Of a stretch of DNA of 64,000 nt, positions 25,221 to 35,293 are shown one piece after another (the stretch's first letter is position 1; every line of letters starts with the position of its first letter). The DNA is taken from the NCBI GenBank assembly GCA_910575055.1, contig CAJTDC010000002.1, positions 62,001 to 126,000 on the forward strand, in the 5' to 3' direction. Origin of the DNA: Clostridia bacterium (GTDB lineage: Bacteria > Bacillota > Clostridia > Lachnospirales > Anaerotignaceae). A program made the position numbers and the translations under genes. Under the pieces are notes generated by a model. That model was not told the DNA's origin. It saw only the letters and a program-made list of their open reading frames with translations, and ran no database searches.

Positions 25221-25547
25221 ATGAAAATATAAAAAGCTGGTACTAATTAGCAGAAGTAAAATGTACAAGCAGGGTATATTGATTATGAAGGTGTATTGTA
25301 TTTATATAATGAAGGATTACGTAACGCAAAAACAGCTGAAGCAGCTATTTTATTCTTGATTGGAGCTAAAATAAATGGTGTAAGTTGGGGGCTTTCAGCT
25401 ATAGGTGTGGCTGCTGCATATGGCGGAAAATCAGCACTTGAAACAGCTGTAAATAAAGCTTGGAAGGATGAAAAGGGTATAGGAGTATATTATAAGATAC
25501 ATCATTCTGTTCAAAGCTACAATAAAGTGAGATATGTTGTTGAATAA
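25221..25547 (+). pseudogene. Small Gly/Ala-rich protein gene with three early in-frame stops
   Basis: A perfect ribosome site (GGAGGAG) and ATG at 25221 lead into a frame with stops at codons 4, 10 and 13. The frame is then open to 25547 (NVQAGYIDYEGVLYLYNEG...). The intact part has a hydrophobic Gly/Ala stretch (WGLSAIGVAAAYGG) and a basic tail, somewhat like class II bacteriocin-type peptides; that resemblance is weak. An internal TTG at 25296 could start an 83-aa product but lacks a ribosome site. Confidence 0.5.
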
Positions 25548-25623
25548 AATGAGGTGATGGTATATAAGAAAATATTTCAAATTTATAAGATTTCAAAAAT
25601 ATTGGAAACCTTTTATATTATTA

Positions 25624-25770
25624 ATGATTATGAATATTGTATGTCAGTGTTGTGATGGGTGGTCTGTTTACCAAATTATTAAATCAAATTTTATAATAGT
25701 GACTACATGGGTACTAGGAGCTTTAGTAATTGATTGGATTATAATGAAATATAATAATTTAAAAAAATGA
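25624..25770 (+). CDS. Small two-helix membrane protein, possibly 5'-damaged
   Basis: An open frame from 25561 to 25770 encodes RKYFKFIRFQKYWKPFILL then two hydrophobic segments. The region before 25624 has no start codon in this frame, whereas a good GAGGTG-ATG at about 25557 lies in another frame. The gene may have suffered a frameshift, or translation starts at ATG 25624 giving 48 aa. The small basic membrane protein next to a dead peptide gene recalls immunity proteins; speculative. Confidence 0.35.
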   Translation: MIMNIVCQCCDGWSVYQIIKSNFIIVTTWVLGALVIDWIIMKYNNLKK

Positions 25771-25802
25771 TAAAAAAATAAAATATTTGTAATGACTAAT
25801 GA

Positions 25803-25843
25803 AAAAGACAGAAGCAGACGATAATTGTTTACTTCTGTCTTTT
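25803..25843 (+). terminator. Hairpin terminator in island 1
   Basis: Stem AAAAGACAGAAG/CTTCTGTCTTTT, almost the same as the terminator at 22457-22498. Confidence 0.8.
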
Positions 25844-25908
25844 CCACTAAATATAAAAAAGACTATAGTTTGCTTATATTTTTTTGTTAAAAATCCCTTG
25901 ACAATTTA

Positions 25909-26054
25909 TGAGAAAAGTATTGCTATATATTTATACTTGTTATATTATTAAAGTTTGAAAAGAATATTTTGTATCTGCTTTTACTGGAGGACAAAGGTTA
26001 ACTCGTGAAGAAGCAGAAGAACTAAAAAAATTGTTTCGTTCTGAGGATAAATAA
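25909..26054 (+). pseudogene. Collapsed BlaI locus: promoter plus 3' end of a repressor gene
   Basis: From 25961 to 26215 the sequence is about 92% identical to 20603-20850 by eye. It includes the last 28 codons of the BlaI gene (FVSAFTGGQRLTREEAEELKKLF, stop at 26054). A TTGACA box at 25909 lies upstream. This looks like a third repressor locus that lost its coding core, or a tandem duplication of the repressor end with its downstream module. Confidence 0.7.
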
Positions 26055-26056
26055 TA

Positions 26057-26207
26057 CAGCTTTTGTGCTGATATTATAAATATAAAAAAGAAAGGAGAGA
26101 ATGAAAATGCGTTGGAGAGGGGGATAATAAAATAAAAAATGCCTTATAATATAGCGTTTTGTATTGCACGAGAATACGGTAAAATTCTATGTTTTTATAA
26201 GATATTT
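26057..26207 (+). promoter_or_regulatory. Repeated structured intergenic module, copy 2
   Basis: Same layout as 20702-20852: small hairpin CAGC-TTTTGT-GCTG (26057-26070), mini-ORF, then AAAATGCCTTATAA...TTATAAG-ATATTT (26136-26207). The small hairpin differs in sequence from copy 1 but still pairs. The inner loop can form GTATT/AATAC here. The 26208-26320 stretch before the next gene is AT-rich with no clear promoter. Confidence 0.6.
26101..26127 (+). CDS. Candidate 8-codon peptide MKMRWRGG
   Basis: Second copy of the mini-ORF at 20747, with the same ribosome site AAAGAAAGGAGAG. It ends in TAA in place of TAG. See copy 1 for the coding-type substitution pattern. Confidence 0.4.
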   Translation: MKMRWRGG

Positions 26208-26320
26208 CTTACGATAAAACATCAAATAGTGTGATTACTTTATCTTACTAAAAAATTATTGATAAGGTAAAAGTTATTTAATTTTTGCTTTTCATTATAA
26301 AAAAGGAGAATAGATAAAAT

Positions 26321-27214
26321 ATGAAAAAAATAAGTATATTATTTACAATGCTATTTTGCTTATTATATTGTGTTACAGTTTTTGCAAATAATCAAACAAC
26401 AACAAATAATGAAAATGTTATGACAATGGAAAAATTTATTGGTATTACAGATGTATCAGATATTTCTATGATTCACATTAGAGTACATAAATATGGTGAT
26501 TGTCATATAGTAGATGAATATGAAATAAAACAGGGTTATAATATATTAATGACTATGCCTTTGCAAGAAATTGTAGATGGTCCTACTTATTTTGAAATAG
26601 ATAAAAATGATGGTGCTTATCCAGGTGATGTAGAAAGGTATCATGTAACATTCTATAAAAATGGTGAAGAATTAACAAGTTTTTCAGTAACTGCAGATAA
26701 AATATTTACACATGATTGGGTGTTTGTATCTGGAAATATGGAAGATGACAAAGAAAATGAATTTTATAAATTTCTTCAAAATGCAGAAAAAAAACACCAA
26801 AGATATACTTTCGGTTTAAATGAGCAAGATATTTATAATAATGAAGTGTTTGTAGATACTAAAAAAGTAACTTATAAATGGGGAAAACCTTATATCAATA
26901 AAAATAATCAAATGATGGTACCATTTAAAGAATTAAATACAGCACTGAATACACAAGCAACATATGATGTAAAAACACAAATGGTTTCTGTACGAAAAGG
27001 AAAACCTGTACCATTATATGGAGAAGTAATAGATGAAATTACATATGTTGCCGTAAGAGATTTGGCTATATTAGGTGGATATGATACTTATTGGGATGAT
27101 GAATTAAAAATTGTATATATTACAAAAGAAGATGGCATTAAAGTATGGAATAAAGAAACGATATATCTTCCAGAAGATGAATATTATAAAAGAAAACGTA
27201 TGTTTGAGCAATAA
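26321..27214 (+). CDS. Secreted protein with copper-amine-oxidase-type stalk domain
   Basis: A 297-aa protein with signal peptide (MKKISILFTMLFCLLYCVTVFA). The central region of about 120 residues is unknown. The C-terminal part (about 190-290) has the repeat pattern of the copper amine oxidase N-terminal/stalk domain (KPYINKNNQMMVPFKELN... then EITYVAVRDLAILGGYDTYWDDELKIVYI). That domain is common in exported Clostridial proteins and binds cell-surface polymers or other proteins. It is the last gene of island 1. Confidence 0.75.
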   Translation: MKKISILFTMLFCLLYCVTVFANNQTTTNNENVMTMEKFIGITDVSDISMIHIRVHKYGDCHIVDEYEIKQGYNILMTMPLQEIVDGPTYFEIDKNDGAYPGDVERYHVTFYKNGEELTSFSVTADKIFTHDWVFVSGNMEDDKENEFYKFLQNAEKKHQRYTFGLNEQDIYNNEVFVDTKKVTYKWGKPYINKNNQMMVPFKELNTALNTQATYDVKTQMVSVRKGKPVPLYGEVIDEITYVAVRDLAILGGYDTYWDDELKIVYITKEDGIKVWNKETIYLPEDEYYKRKRMFEQ

Positions 27215-27216
27215 AA

Positions 27217-27823
27217 TATAATAGAGGGTGTTATTAAATTAATGAATAAGGACATACTAATAACAAAGGAAATATTATTGGTATGGAATGTAAAAATTGT
27301 GAGTATCAGTTTGTTCCAACTTTACAAAAGAGGTTCAATGAACAAACAAAATTAACTGCATGTTTATTGAAATTGTTCTTAAGAACGATTGCTCGTTTAC
27401 TTCATACTTCAGAAACAAGTGTGCTAAGTTGGGTAAAAAAATTTGCACTAAAAAATTATGAAAAACCACAGCCTTATTCAGAAGCTGTGATAATACAATT
27501 AAATAAAATGTGACACTTTTAAAAACAAGTTTTGGATATGGAAAGCATATTGTGTTAATATAAGGCAACTCATTGACTGGAAATGTGGCAATCATAATAC
27601 CCAATACACTTAAAAAATTACTTCAAAAAAACTATTGCTGCAAAATAAAAAGTATACACGTTCTATTAAAAGAAATAATTCTCGTCAAAGACATTGGTTT
27701 ACACAATTTAGAAGGAAAACATGTGTTGTATCTCGCTCTTTAAAAATGGTAGATTTCACTATGGCTCTTTTTGCTAAGTTTCATTATAATTCTTCTTTTT
27801 CCTTTCCTTCATTATTTACTTAG
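27217..27823 (+). pseudogene. IS1-family insertion sequence remnant A
   Basis: The frame at 27283-27513 encodes a zinc-ribbon-like CKNCEYQFVP start and an HTH (LRTIARLLHTSETSVLSWVKKFAL), as in IS1-type transposases. After a stop, fragments in other frames give LWIWKAYC-like and RSIKRNNSRQRHWF...RRKTCVVSRSL segments, which match the IS1 InsB core and C-terminus. It is frameshifted and internally deleted. Its left boundary GTGTTATTAAATTAAT recurs at the second copy (55.7 kb). Confidence 0.75.
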
Positions 27824-27872
27824 CACTCTCAAATTTATAAATATAGAGTATATGTTTTATGAGTAATATTCT

Positions 27873-28425
27873 TTCAATCTTTCTTAGTAGCAAAAAAAGA
27901 AATAAAATAAATTTCTTTTTTAGGATATTAAGGAAGAATTTTTTTTGCAAAATTTACATGAAAATAGTTTTATTTTTTAACAGTAATTCCTGTTGATAAT
28001 ATATAAAAAAGAATTAAAAAAACTTTCTATTTTGAACCGTTAAGAGAAAAATTTTTTTGCAAAATTTTAAGTAATGCAAGAAATTTTTCTAATAAAAATT
28101 TTATCAAAAATGATTTTATTTTCAATAATAAAATTTTTATATAGTACAATAAAAACGACATTTCAAAAAAAGGGAAAGCTACGCTGAAGGTGTGTTGCAA
28201 ATTTAAAAAAAATTTGCATTTGAGGTTTGGAGAAACACCAATAAGCGTGGAAAGAGATATCCTTTCTCCTGCTTGCAATCAGTATAGAACTATATTTATA
28301 TATAATTTTTTACTGTTTTCATTTATTTATTAATTAATTGTTTCATTCAAAAAAAATACTTTTAAATTTTTTGCTATATTATTTGGAAAGAGATTTTAAA
28401 ATGATAAAAGATTAGAATAATTCTA
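27873..28425. other. Conserved structured non-coding module, copy 3 (degenerate, orphan)
   Basis: Collinear with 3788-4335 and 18188-18740, but with no element genes beside it. The palindrome is damaged (GGAAAGAGATATCCTTTCTCC, 28249-28269), while the GCAAATTT/AAATTTGC hairpin survives. It marks the right end of a third element that is otherwise gone; an IS1 remnant sits at its left edge. From 28426 to 28560 only AT-rich DNA is seen. Confidence 0.6.
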
Positions 28426-28560
28426 TGAAAAATATTTTACAAAAAACATATGATATTCAAGTTGGTTTAATATAAAAATACAAAATAAAATATTATTTTT
28501 TAATGAAAGTTTTGCTTTAAAAATTTTAGACGTTTATTCTAAACCTTCTTAAAAATAATA

Positions 28561-28666
28561 TAGACAATTTATTGCATTTATGCTATCATAATAAATAAGT
28601 TTGTTATTACGTAAGGGTAAGCAAGACTGTTTATAGTGTTTCTCAATGGAGAAGCTATAGACAGTC
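28561..28666 (+). promoter_or_regulatory. licT leader: promoter, RAT site and terminator
   Basis: Promoter TAGACA (28561-28566), 17 nt, TATCAT (28584-28589). Then a ribonucleic antiterminator-like segment (TTTGTTATTACGTAAGGGTAAGCAAGAC, 28599-28626) overlaps a terminator with stem AGACTGTTTATAG/CTATAGACAGTCT (28624-28666) and a T8 run. LicT bound to the RAT would prevent terminator folding, giving autoregulation. The leader at 31575-31700 is nearly the same. Confidence 0.88.
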
Positions 28667-28697
28667 TTTTTTTATAGATATGGAAGGAAATGGAAAA

Positions 28698-29564
28698 ATG
28701 AAAATTATCAGAGTTTTGAATACAAATGCAGTTGTAACAGTAGATAAAGAAAAAAGAGAGGTTATTGTTACTGGTGCAGGCATTGGATTTCGTAAAAAGA
28801 AAGGAGAATTTTTAGACAAATCTTTAATTGACAGAATATATCGTCTGCAAAGTGATGAAGGCAGTAAACAACTTCAGGAGTATGTGCAGGCTGTTTCGGA
28901 AGAATATTTAGATATTGCTCAAAAAGTGGTACAGACAGCAATACAAGAAGAAAAATTAGAGGTTAACGATATTCTTTATGTTACGCTTGCAGACCATATC
29001 CATTCCGTTTTAGAACGAACAAAATCTGGTATTATACTAAAAAATATGATTAAAACAGATATTCAAAATTTTTATCCAAAAGAATTTTCAATCGGCAAAA
29101 AAGCAATTCAATGGATAAAAGAAAAAACTGGAATTGATTTAAAAGAAGATGAAGCAGCTTTTATTGCCATGCACATTATTGCTTCTGAATTAGATAATAA
29201 TTCTCCATCTGATGTACAGAAAATTACAGAATTAATTACAGCAATCCTCCATATGATACGACTGCATTTTAAAATTGTATTTCATGAAGATTCTTTTTCC
29301 TATCAGAGATTTATTACGCATTTAAAATTTTTTGCTGCACGAATATTTAATCAAACAGATTATCACGACAGTATGCAGGAAATTTATGATGTACTTGTTA
29401 CACAAAATCAATTTATTTTTTCTGGTGTACAAAAAATTGCTGAGTTAATTCAAAAACAGTATGGGTACACTTTGAGTATAGATGAATCATTATATCTTTT
29501 AATTCATTTAAAAAGAATATTAGATGAAGAACAAGAGCAAAGAGAAAAAGAACAAAAATCATAA
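28698..29564 (+). CDS. licT: BglG/LicT-family transcription antiterminator (plus-strand bgl cluster)
   Basis: A 288-aa antiterminator. The CAT RNA-binding domain (residues 1-55, MKIIRVLNTNAVV) is followed by PRD1 and PRD2. Phosphorylatable histidines are visible in LADHIHSV and IAMHI (PRD1), FITHLKF and LLIHLKR (PRD2). The start at 28698 is preferred to the in-frame ATG at 28680, because family members begin MKI and GGAAGGAAATGG precedes it. It should be inactivated by the adjacent PTS permease when beta-glucosides are absent. Confidence 0.93.
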   Translation: MKIIRVLNTNAVVTVDKEKREVIVTGAGIGFRKKKGEFLDKSLIDRIYRLQSDEGSKQLQEYVQAVSEEYLDIAQKVVQTAIQEEKLEVNDILYVTLADHIHSVLERTKSGIILKNMIKTDIQNFYPKEFSIGKKAIQWIKEKTGIDLKEDEAAFIAMHIIASELDNNSPSDVQKITELITAILHMIRLHFKIVFHEDSFSYQRFITHLKFFAARIFNQTDYHDSMQEIYDVLVTQNQFIFSGVQKIAELIQKQYGYTLSIDESLYLLIHLKRILDEEQEQREKEQKS

Positions 29565-29591
29565 TAAATAAAAAAGAGAGAAGGGAATACT

Positions 29592-31466
29592 ATGGATTAT
29601 GAAAATATTGCAAAGCAAATATTGCAACATATTGGCGGAAAAGAAAACGTTGTTACACTCATACATTGTATGACAAGACTTCGTTTTACTTTAAAAGATG
29701 AGTCAATCGCAGAAGATGAAGCAATCAAAAAAACAAAGGGCGTTGTAGGTGTTATGAAAAAAGCCGGACAATATCAAATTATTATTGGGAATGATGTTGG
29801 GAATGTATATAATGAACTATGTAAACTAGGGAATTTTGCAAATTCTGCTGTAAAAAAGCAAATAACTCCAAAAAAGAAAAAAGGGATTGCAGCACTTATG
29901 GAAATCATATCTAGTATTATGGCACCTGTAATTCCTGCTATTATGGGTACAGCAATGATACGAATTTTTGTCAATTTGCTCTGTATGATTGGCATTTTAG
30001 ATACGAGTGGAACAACTTATACCATTTTTAATATTATGGGTGACAGTGCATTTTTCTTTTTTCCAGTGCTGATAGCTGTTTCGGCTGCAAAACGTTTTTG
30101 TGTTAATTTGTATTATGCTGTTACTGTTGCACTTGTTATGTTGCATCCTCATTTTATCGCTATGATAGATACAGCACATAATATTTCGGAAAATTTATAT
30201 TTTATGAAATATATTCCTATTTCGTATATTTCTTATGCTTATTCCATTATTCCAATTATATTTGCGGTATGGCTGTTAAAATATGTGGAACAACTAGCAG
30301 AAAAAATTATACCAACAATATTAAAAAATCTTTTACAGCCATTTTTTATATTATTGATAGAAATACCGATTGTACTGTTTGTTTTCGCCCCTTTTGGTTC
30401 TATATTAGAGCATATTTTATACAACATAATTGATTTCATACATAATCAACTTGGTTTTATTGCTGTTGGCATCATTGCTGGGGTATATCCTTTTATTGTA
30501 ATGGCTGGTATTCATCATGTATTTACTCCTGTTAAGCTAGGTATGATTGCCTCTGTAGGATTTGAAAATTTTATTTGTATTGGAGAACTTTGTTCTAATA
30601 TAGCACAAGGTGCTGCTTCTGCTGCTGTTGCAGTAAAAAGTAAAAACAAAATATTGAAAAAAAATGCTACTACTGCGGCAATTTCTGCATTGTTTACAGG
30701 AATTACCGAGCCAGCACTTTATGGTGTAACACTTCGTTTAAAACGTCCTATAGTAGGTGCTTGTATTGGTGCTGCGATTGGCGGATTATTTGGTGCTTTT
30801 TTTCAACTAAAATGTTTTGCGATTGCCATTCCTGCTATTTTAAGCATTGTGCAGTATGTAGATACAACATACCCGATTAGTTTTTTGATTGCAATATTGA
30901 CGATTTTAGTAACGATAGTTGCTACCTTTTTTATTACGTTGTTAATTGGTTTTGAAGATATTTCAGAAAACAACACAGAAGAAAAAACAAAAATAGAAAA
31001 TCATTCTAATCAAACACTTTTTGTTCCAGCACCAGCAAAAGGAAAAATGATTCCTTTGACAGAAGTAAAAGATGTTACTTTTGCTTCTGAAATACTTGGA
31101 AAAGGTGCTGCAATCATACCAGAAGAAAATAAAATTGTTGCTCCATTTAATGGAAAAGCAGTTGTTGTATTTGAAACGGGACATGCGATTGCATTACAAA
31201 GCGATGAGGGATTAGAACTTTTAATTCATGTGGGAATTGATACTGTCAATTTAAAAGGAAAATTTTTTCATCCTTGTGTAGAAAATGGAACAATCATCAA
31301 AAAAGGAGATGTTTTATTAAATTTTGACAGAGAAGAAATTGAAAAAGAAGGGTATGATTTATCTACTCCTATTATTATTACAAATACAGAAAATTATAAA
31401 GAGATTATATTGTTAAATCAGTCGGAATATTGTGAATTCCTACAAGATTTTATTTCTGTTCAATAA
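29592..31466 (+). CDS. bglP: Beta-glucoside PTS permease EIIBCA
   Basis: A 624-aa permease with domain order IIB (1-85, phosphocysteine in LIHCMTRLRF about residue 26), IIC (about 95-455, eight to ten membrane segments) and IIA (about 475-620, active histidine in LLIHVGIDTVNLKG). It imports and phosphorylates aryl/alkyl beta-glucosides and negatively controls LicT. It lies 28 nt after licT. A distinct paralogue is at 57563-59431. The C-terminus is longer than usual by a few residues, without a clear domain. Confidence 0.92.
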   Translation: MDYENIAKQILQHIGGKENVVTLIHCMTRLRFTLKDESIAEDEAIKKTKGVVGVMKKAGQYQIIIGNDVGNVYNELCKLGNFANSAVKKQITPKKKKGIAALMEIISSIMAPVIPAIMGTAMIRIFVNLLCMIGILDTSGTTYTIFNIMGDSAFFFFPVLIAVSAAKRFCVNLYYAVTVALVMLHPHFIAMIDTAHNISENLYFMKYIPISYISYAYSIIPIIFAVWLLKYVEQLAEKIIPTILKNLLQPFFILLIEIPIVLFVFAPFGSILEHILYNIIDFIHNQLGFIAVGIIAGVYPFIVMAGIHHVFTPVKLGMIASVGFENFICIGELCSNIAQGAASAAVAVKSKNKILKKNATTAAISALFTGITEPALYGVTLRLKRPIVGACIGAAIGGLFGAFFQLKCFAIAIPAILSIVQYVDTTYPISFLIAILTILVTIVATFFITLLIGFEDISENNTEEKTKIENHSNQTLFVPAPAKGKMIPLTEVKDVTFASEILGKGAAIIPEENKIVAPFNGKAVVVFETGHAIALQSDEGLELLIHVGIDTVNLKGKFFHPCVENGTIIKKGDVLLNFDREEIEKEGYDLSTPIIITNTENYKEIILLNQSEYCEFLQDFISVQ

Positions 31467-31574
31467 AATGGAATTTGTTTTATTTTTTTATACAATGCTT
31501 TTTGATACAGATTGTCATTTGTTACAAAAATTTTTTTACAAAAATGTTAAAATCTCCAAAAAAAATTTTAGATA

Positions 31575-33172
<1,598 letters not shown>

Positions 33173-33184
33173 GGAGGTTATATT

Positions 33185-33493
33185 ATGGTAATTCGTTTAT
33201 TTTGTGCAGCAGGTATGTCTACAAGTGTGTTAGTTAATAAAATGAAAGAAGCAGCTGTAGAAAAGGGAAAAGATGCTGAAATTGAAGCATTTCCTATTGC
33301 AGAAATGGAAATGCGTACTGATGGAATTGATGTTGCTCTTTTAGGGCCTCAGGTAGGTTTTCAGCTTGATAAGGCAAAAAAAATTTGTGAGCCAAAAGGA
33401 ATTCCTGTTGCTGTTATCCCAATGGCAGACTATGGTATGTGTAATGGTATGAATGTATTGAAATTTGCATACAAATTGAAATCTTCTAAATAA
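33185..33493 (+). CDS. celA: PTS cellobiose/lactose-family EIIB
   Basis: A 102-aa EIIB of the Lac family. The active cysteine is Cys7 in the loop LFCAAGMSTS, typical for cellobiose IIB. It starts 12 nt after bglA behind AAGGAGG and is followed by a hairpin, then IIC and IIA. Confidence 0.92.
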   Translation: MVIRLFCAAGMSTSVLVNKMKEAAVEKGKDAEIEAFPIAEMEMRTDGIDVALLGPQVGFQLDKAKKICEPKGIPVAVIPMADYGMCNGMNVLKFAYKLKSSK

Positions 33494-33501
33494 CTTTTTG
33501 T

Positions 33502-33578
33502 AATACCGCATAATTTTATGTTTATTCGTTATGCGGTATTCTTTCAAACATTGACATTATTTTTTTATTTTATAGTAT
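33502..33578 (+). promoter_or_regulatory. Hairpin and internal promoter between EIIB and EIIC
   Basis: Stem AATACCGCATAA/TTATGCGGTATT (33502-33540) with a weak T tract, then TTGACA (33551-33556), 16 nt, TAGTAT (33573-33578). The IIC-IIA pair can therefore be transcribed separately from bglA-IIB. Confidence 0.65.
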
Positions 33579-33604
33579 AAAGTAAAACAAGAGAGGGTGA
33601 TATT

Positions 33605-34918
33605 ATGGGTGAATGGTTTAACAAAAATGTAATTCCTAAAATTCTTGCATTCGTCAATACAAAAGCAGTTCAGGCAATTAAAGATGGTATGGTATATACA
33701 ATGCCCCTTTTGATTGTTGGTTCTATCTTTTTAATTCTTGCGAATTTGCCAATTAAAGCAGCAGCAGATGCACTTGCTAATGCAGGCATTACAAATATAT
33801 TTAATCAGGCTTATGGTGCTACATTTAGTATTAGTGCTATCATTGCAGTTGTGGGTATTTCTTATACCTATGCAAAATTGGAAGGACAAGAACCACTAAG
33901 TGGTGCAATGATTGCATTAGCTGTTTTTTTCCTACTTCAGCCATCTTCTATAACATCAGAAAATGGCGACATTGTTGGAAATATTATACAAAAAGATTGG
34001 ACTGCTGGAAAAGGCATGATTGGAGCAATTTTAATTGGACTGATTGTTGGCTGGGCATATTCTTGGTTTTTGAAAAAGAACATTAAAATCAAAATGCCAG
34101 AAGGCGTTCCTACTGGTGTTGCAAATGCTTTTTCTGGTTTAATTCCCGCCGTTGTCATTGTTGTAGTTGCTACCATTATACATGGAATTTTTAGCATTGG
34201 ATTACATACAACGGCAATCGAATTGATTTATAAAGTAATTCAAATACCATTGCAAGGTATGACAGACTCTTTAGGTGGTGCAATATTGATGTGCTTTGCA
34301 GGACCATTTTTGTGGATTTTTGGTGTTCATGGCTCTACAATTGTCGGTGGTATTATGAGCGGACTTTTACAAGCAAATAGTTTAGAAAATCAAGCAATAT
34401 TAGATAAAGGAATGGAACTTACTGTCGCAAATGGAGGACATATTGTAACAGCACAATTTTATGACCAATTTATTAATGTTACTGGTGCAGGTTTAACAAT
34501 CGGCTTAGTTATTTATTTGGTTGCATTTGCAAAATCAAAACAATTAAAAACATTAGGAAATTTGGAATTAGTCCCTGCACTCTTTAATATCAATGAACCA
34601 ATTTTGTTCGGTCTGCCTGTTGTAATGAATCCTATGCTTGCTGTTCCATTTATTGCAATGCCAGTAATTTCTTGTGTCATACAATATGCTGCACTTGCAA
34701 CAGGTTTGTGTCCTCTTTATGGAGGAGTTATGGTTCCTTGGACTTGTCCGCCTATTATTTCAGGATTTTTAGTAGGTGGCTGGAGAAGTGCATTATTACA
34801 ACTTGTCATTTTTATTATTTCATTTTTTGTTTATATGCCATTTGTTCGTCGCCTTGACAAAGATGCTTTAGTAGCAGAACAAAATGCTGCTACAAATGCT
34901 GATGACGATGACTGGTAA
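33605..34918 (+). CDS. celB: PTS cellobiose-family EIIC membrane permease
   Basis: A 437-aa permease of the Lac family with eight or more membrane segments. Features are the N-terminal NTKAVQAIKDGMVYTMPLLIVGSIF and the substrate-site INEPILFGLPVVMNP, characteristic of CelB/LicC/LacE. It works with EIIB at 33185 and EIIA at 34961 to import cellobiose or related beta-glucosides. The acidic tail (NADDDDW) is not part of the domain. Confidence 0.93.
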   Translation: MGEWFNKNVIPKILAFVNTKAVQAIKDGMVYTMPLLIVGSIFLILANLPIKAAADALANAGITNIFNQAYGATFSISAIIAVVGISYTYAKLEGQEPLSGAMIALAVFFLLQPSSITSENGDIVGNIIQKDWTAGKGMIGAILIGLIVGWAYSWFLKKNIKIKMPEGVPTGVANAFSGLIPAVVIVVVATIIHGIFSIGLHTTAIELIYKVIQIPLQGMTDSLGGAILMCFAGPFLWIFGVHGSTIVGGIMSGLLQANSLENQAILDKGMELTVANGGHIVTAQFYDQFINVTGAGLTIGLVIYLVAFAKSKQLKTLGNLELVPALFNINEPILFGLPVVMNPMLAVPFIAMPVISCVIQYAALATGLCPLYGGVMVPWTCPPIISGFLVGGWRSALLQLVIFIISFFVYMPFVRRLDKDALVAEQNAATNADDDDW

Positions 34919-34960
34919 TTAAAAGGGAATTCGTTGAAAATATAGAAAGGGGAATGAAAT

Positions 34961-35278
34961 ATGTCTGAAGAATTGAGTGTTACTTGTTTTGAAATTATTA
35001 CTTATGTAGGTACAGCACGTTCTTGTTTTATCAATGCCATACAGTGTGCCAAAAAAGGCGAGTTTGAACAGGCTGAGCAAATGATAAAACAAGGAGATGA
35101 GGCATTTTCACAAGGACATGATGCCCATGCAGATTTGCTTACAAAAGATGCAGAAGGTAACTTGTCTGCTGTTGGTTTGCTCTTGCTTCATGCAGAAGAC
35201 CAACTGATGAGTGCGGAAGGATTTCGTATTATTGCTGAAGAATTTATTGATGTTTATAAGCAGTTGTTAAATAAATAA
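34961..35278 (+). CDS. celC: PTS cellobiose/lactose-family EIIA
   Basis: A 105-aa helical EIIA. The active histidine lies in LLLHAEDQLMSAEG (about residue 78), the family signature being HAEDQLM. Last gene of the set; a terminator follows after about 20 nt. Confidence 0.93.
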   Translation: MSEELSVTCFEIITYVGTARSCFINAIQCAKKGEFEQAEQMIKQGDEAFSQGHDAHADLLTKDAEGNLSAVGLLLLHAEDQLMSAEGFRIIAEEFIDVYKQLLNK

Positions 35279-35293
35279 AGAGAAAATATATTT

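Noticed and set aside
25221-25260. Stop-codon recoding (TAA/TAG read as amino acids) in the peptide-like gene
   Set aside because: Three stops of two kinds within 13 codons in a region full of damaged genes; decay is far simpler.
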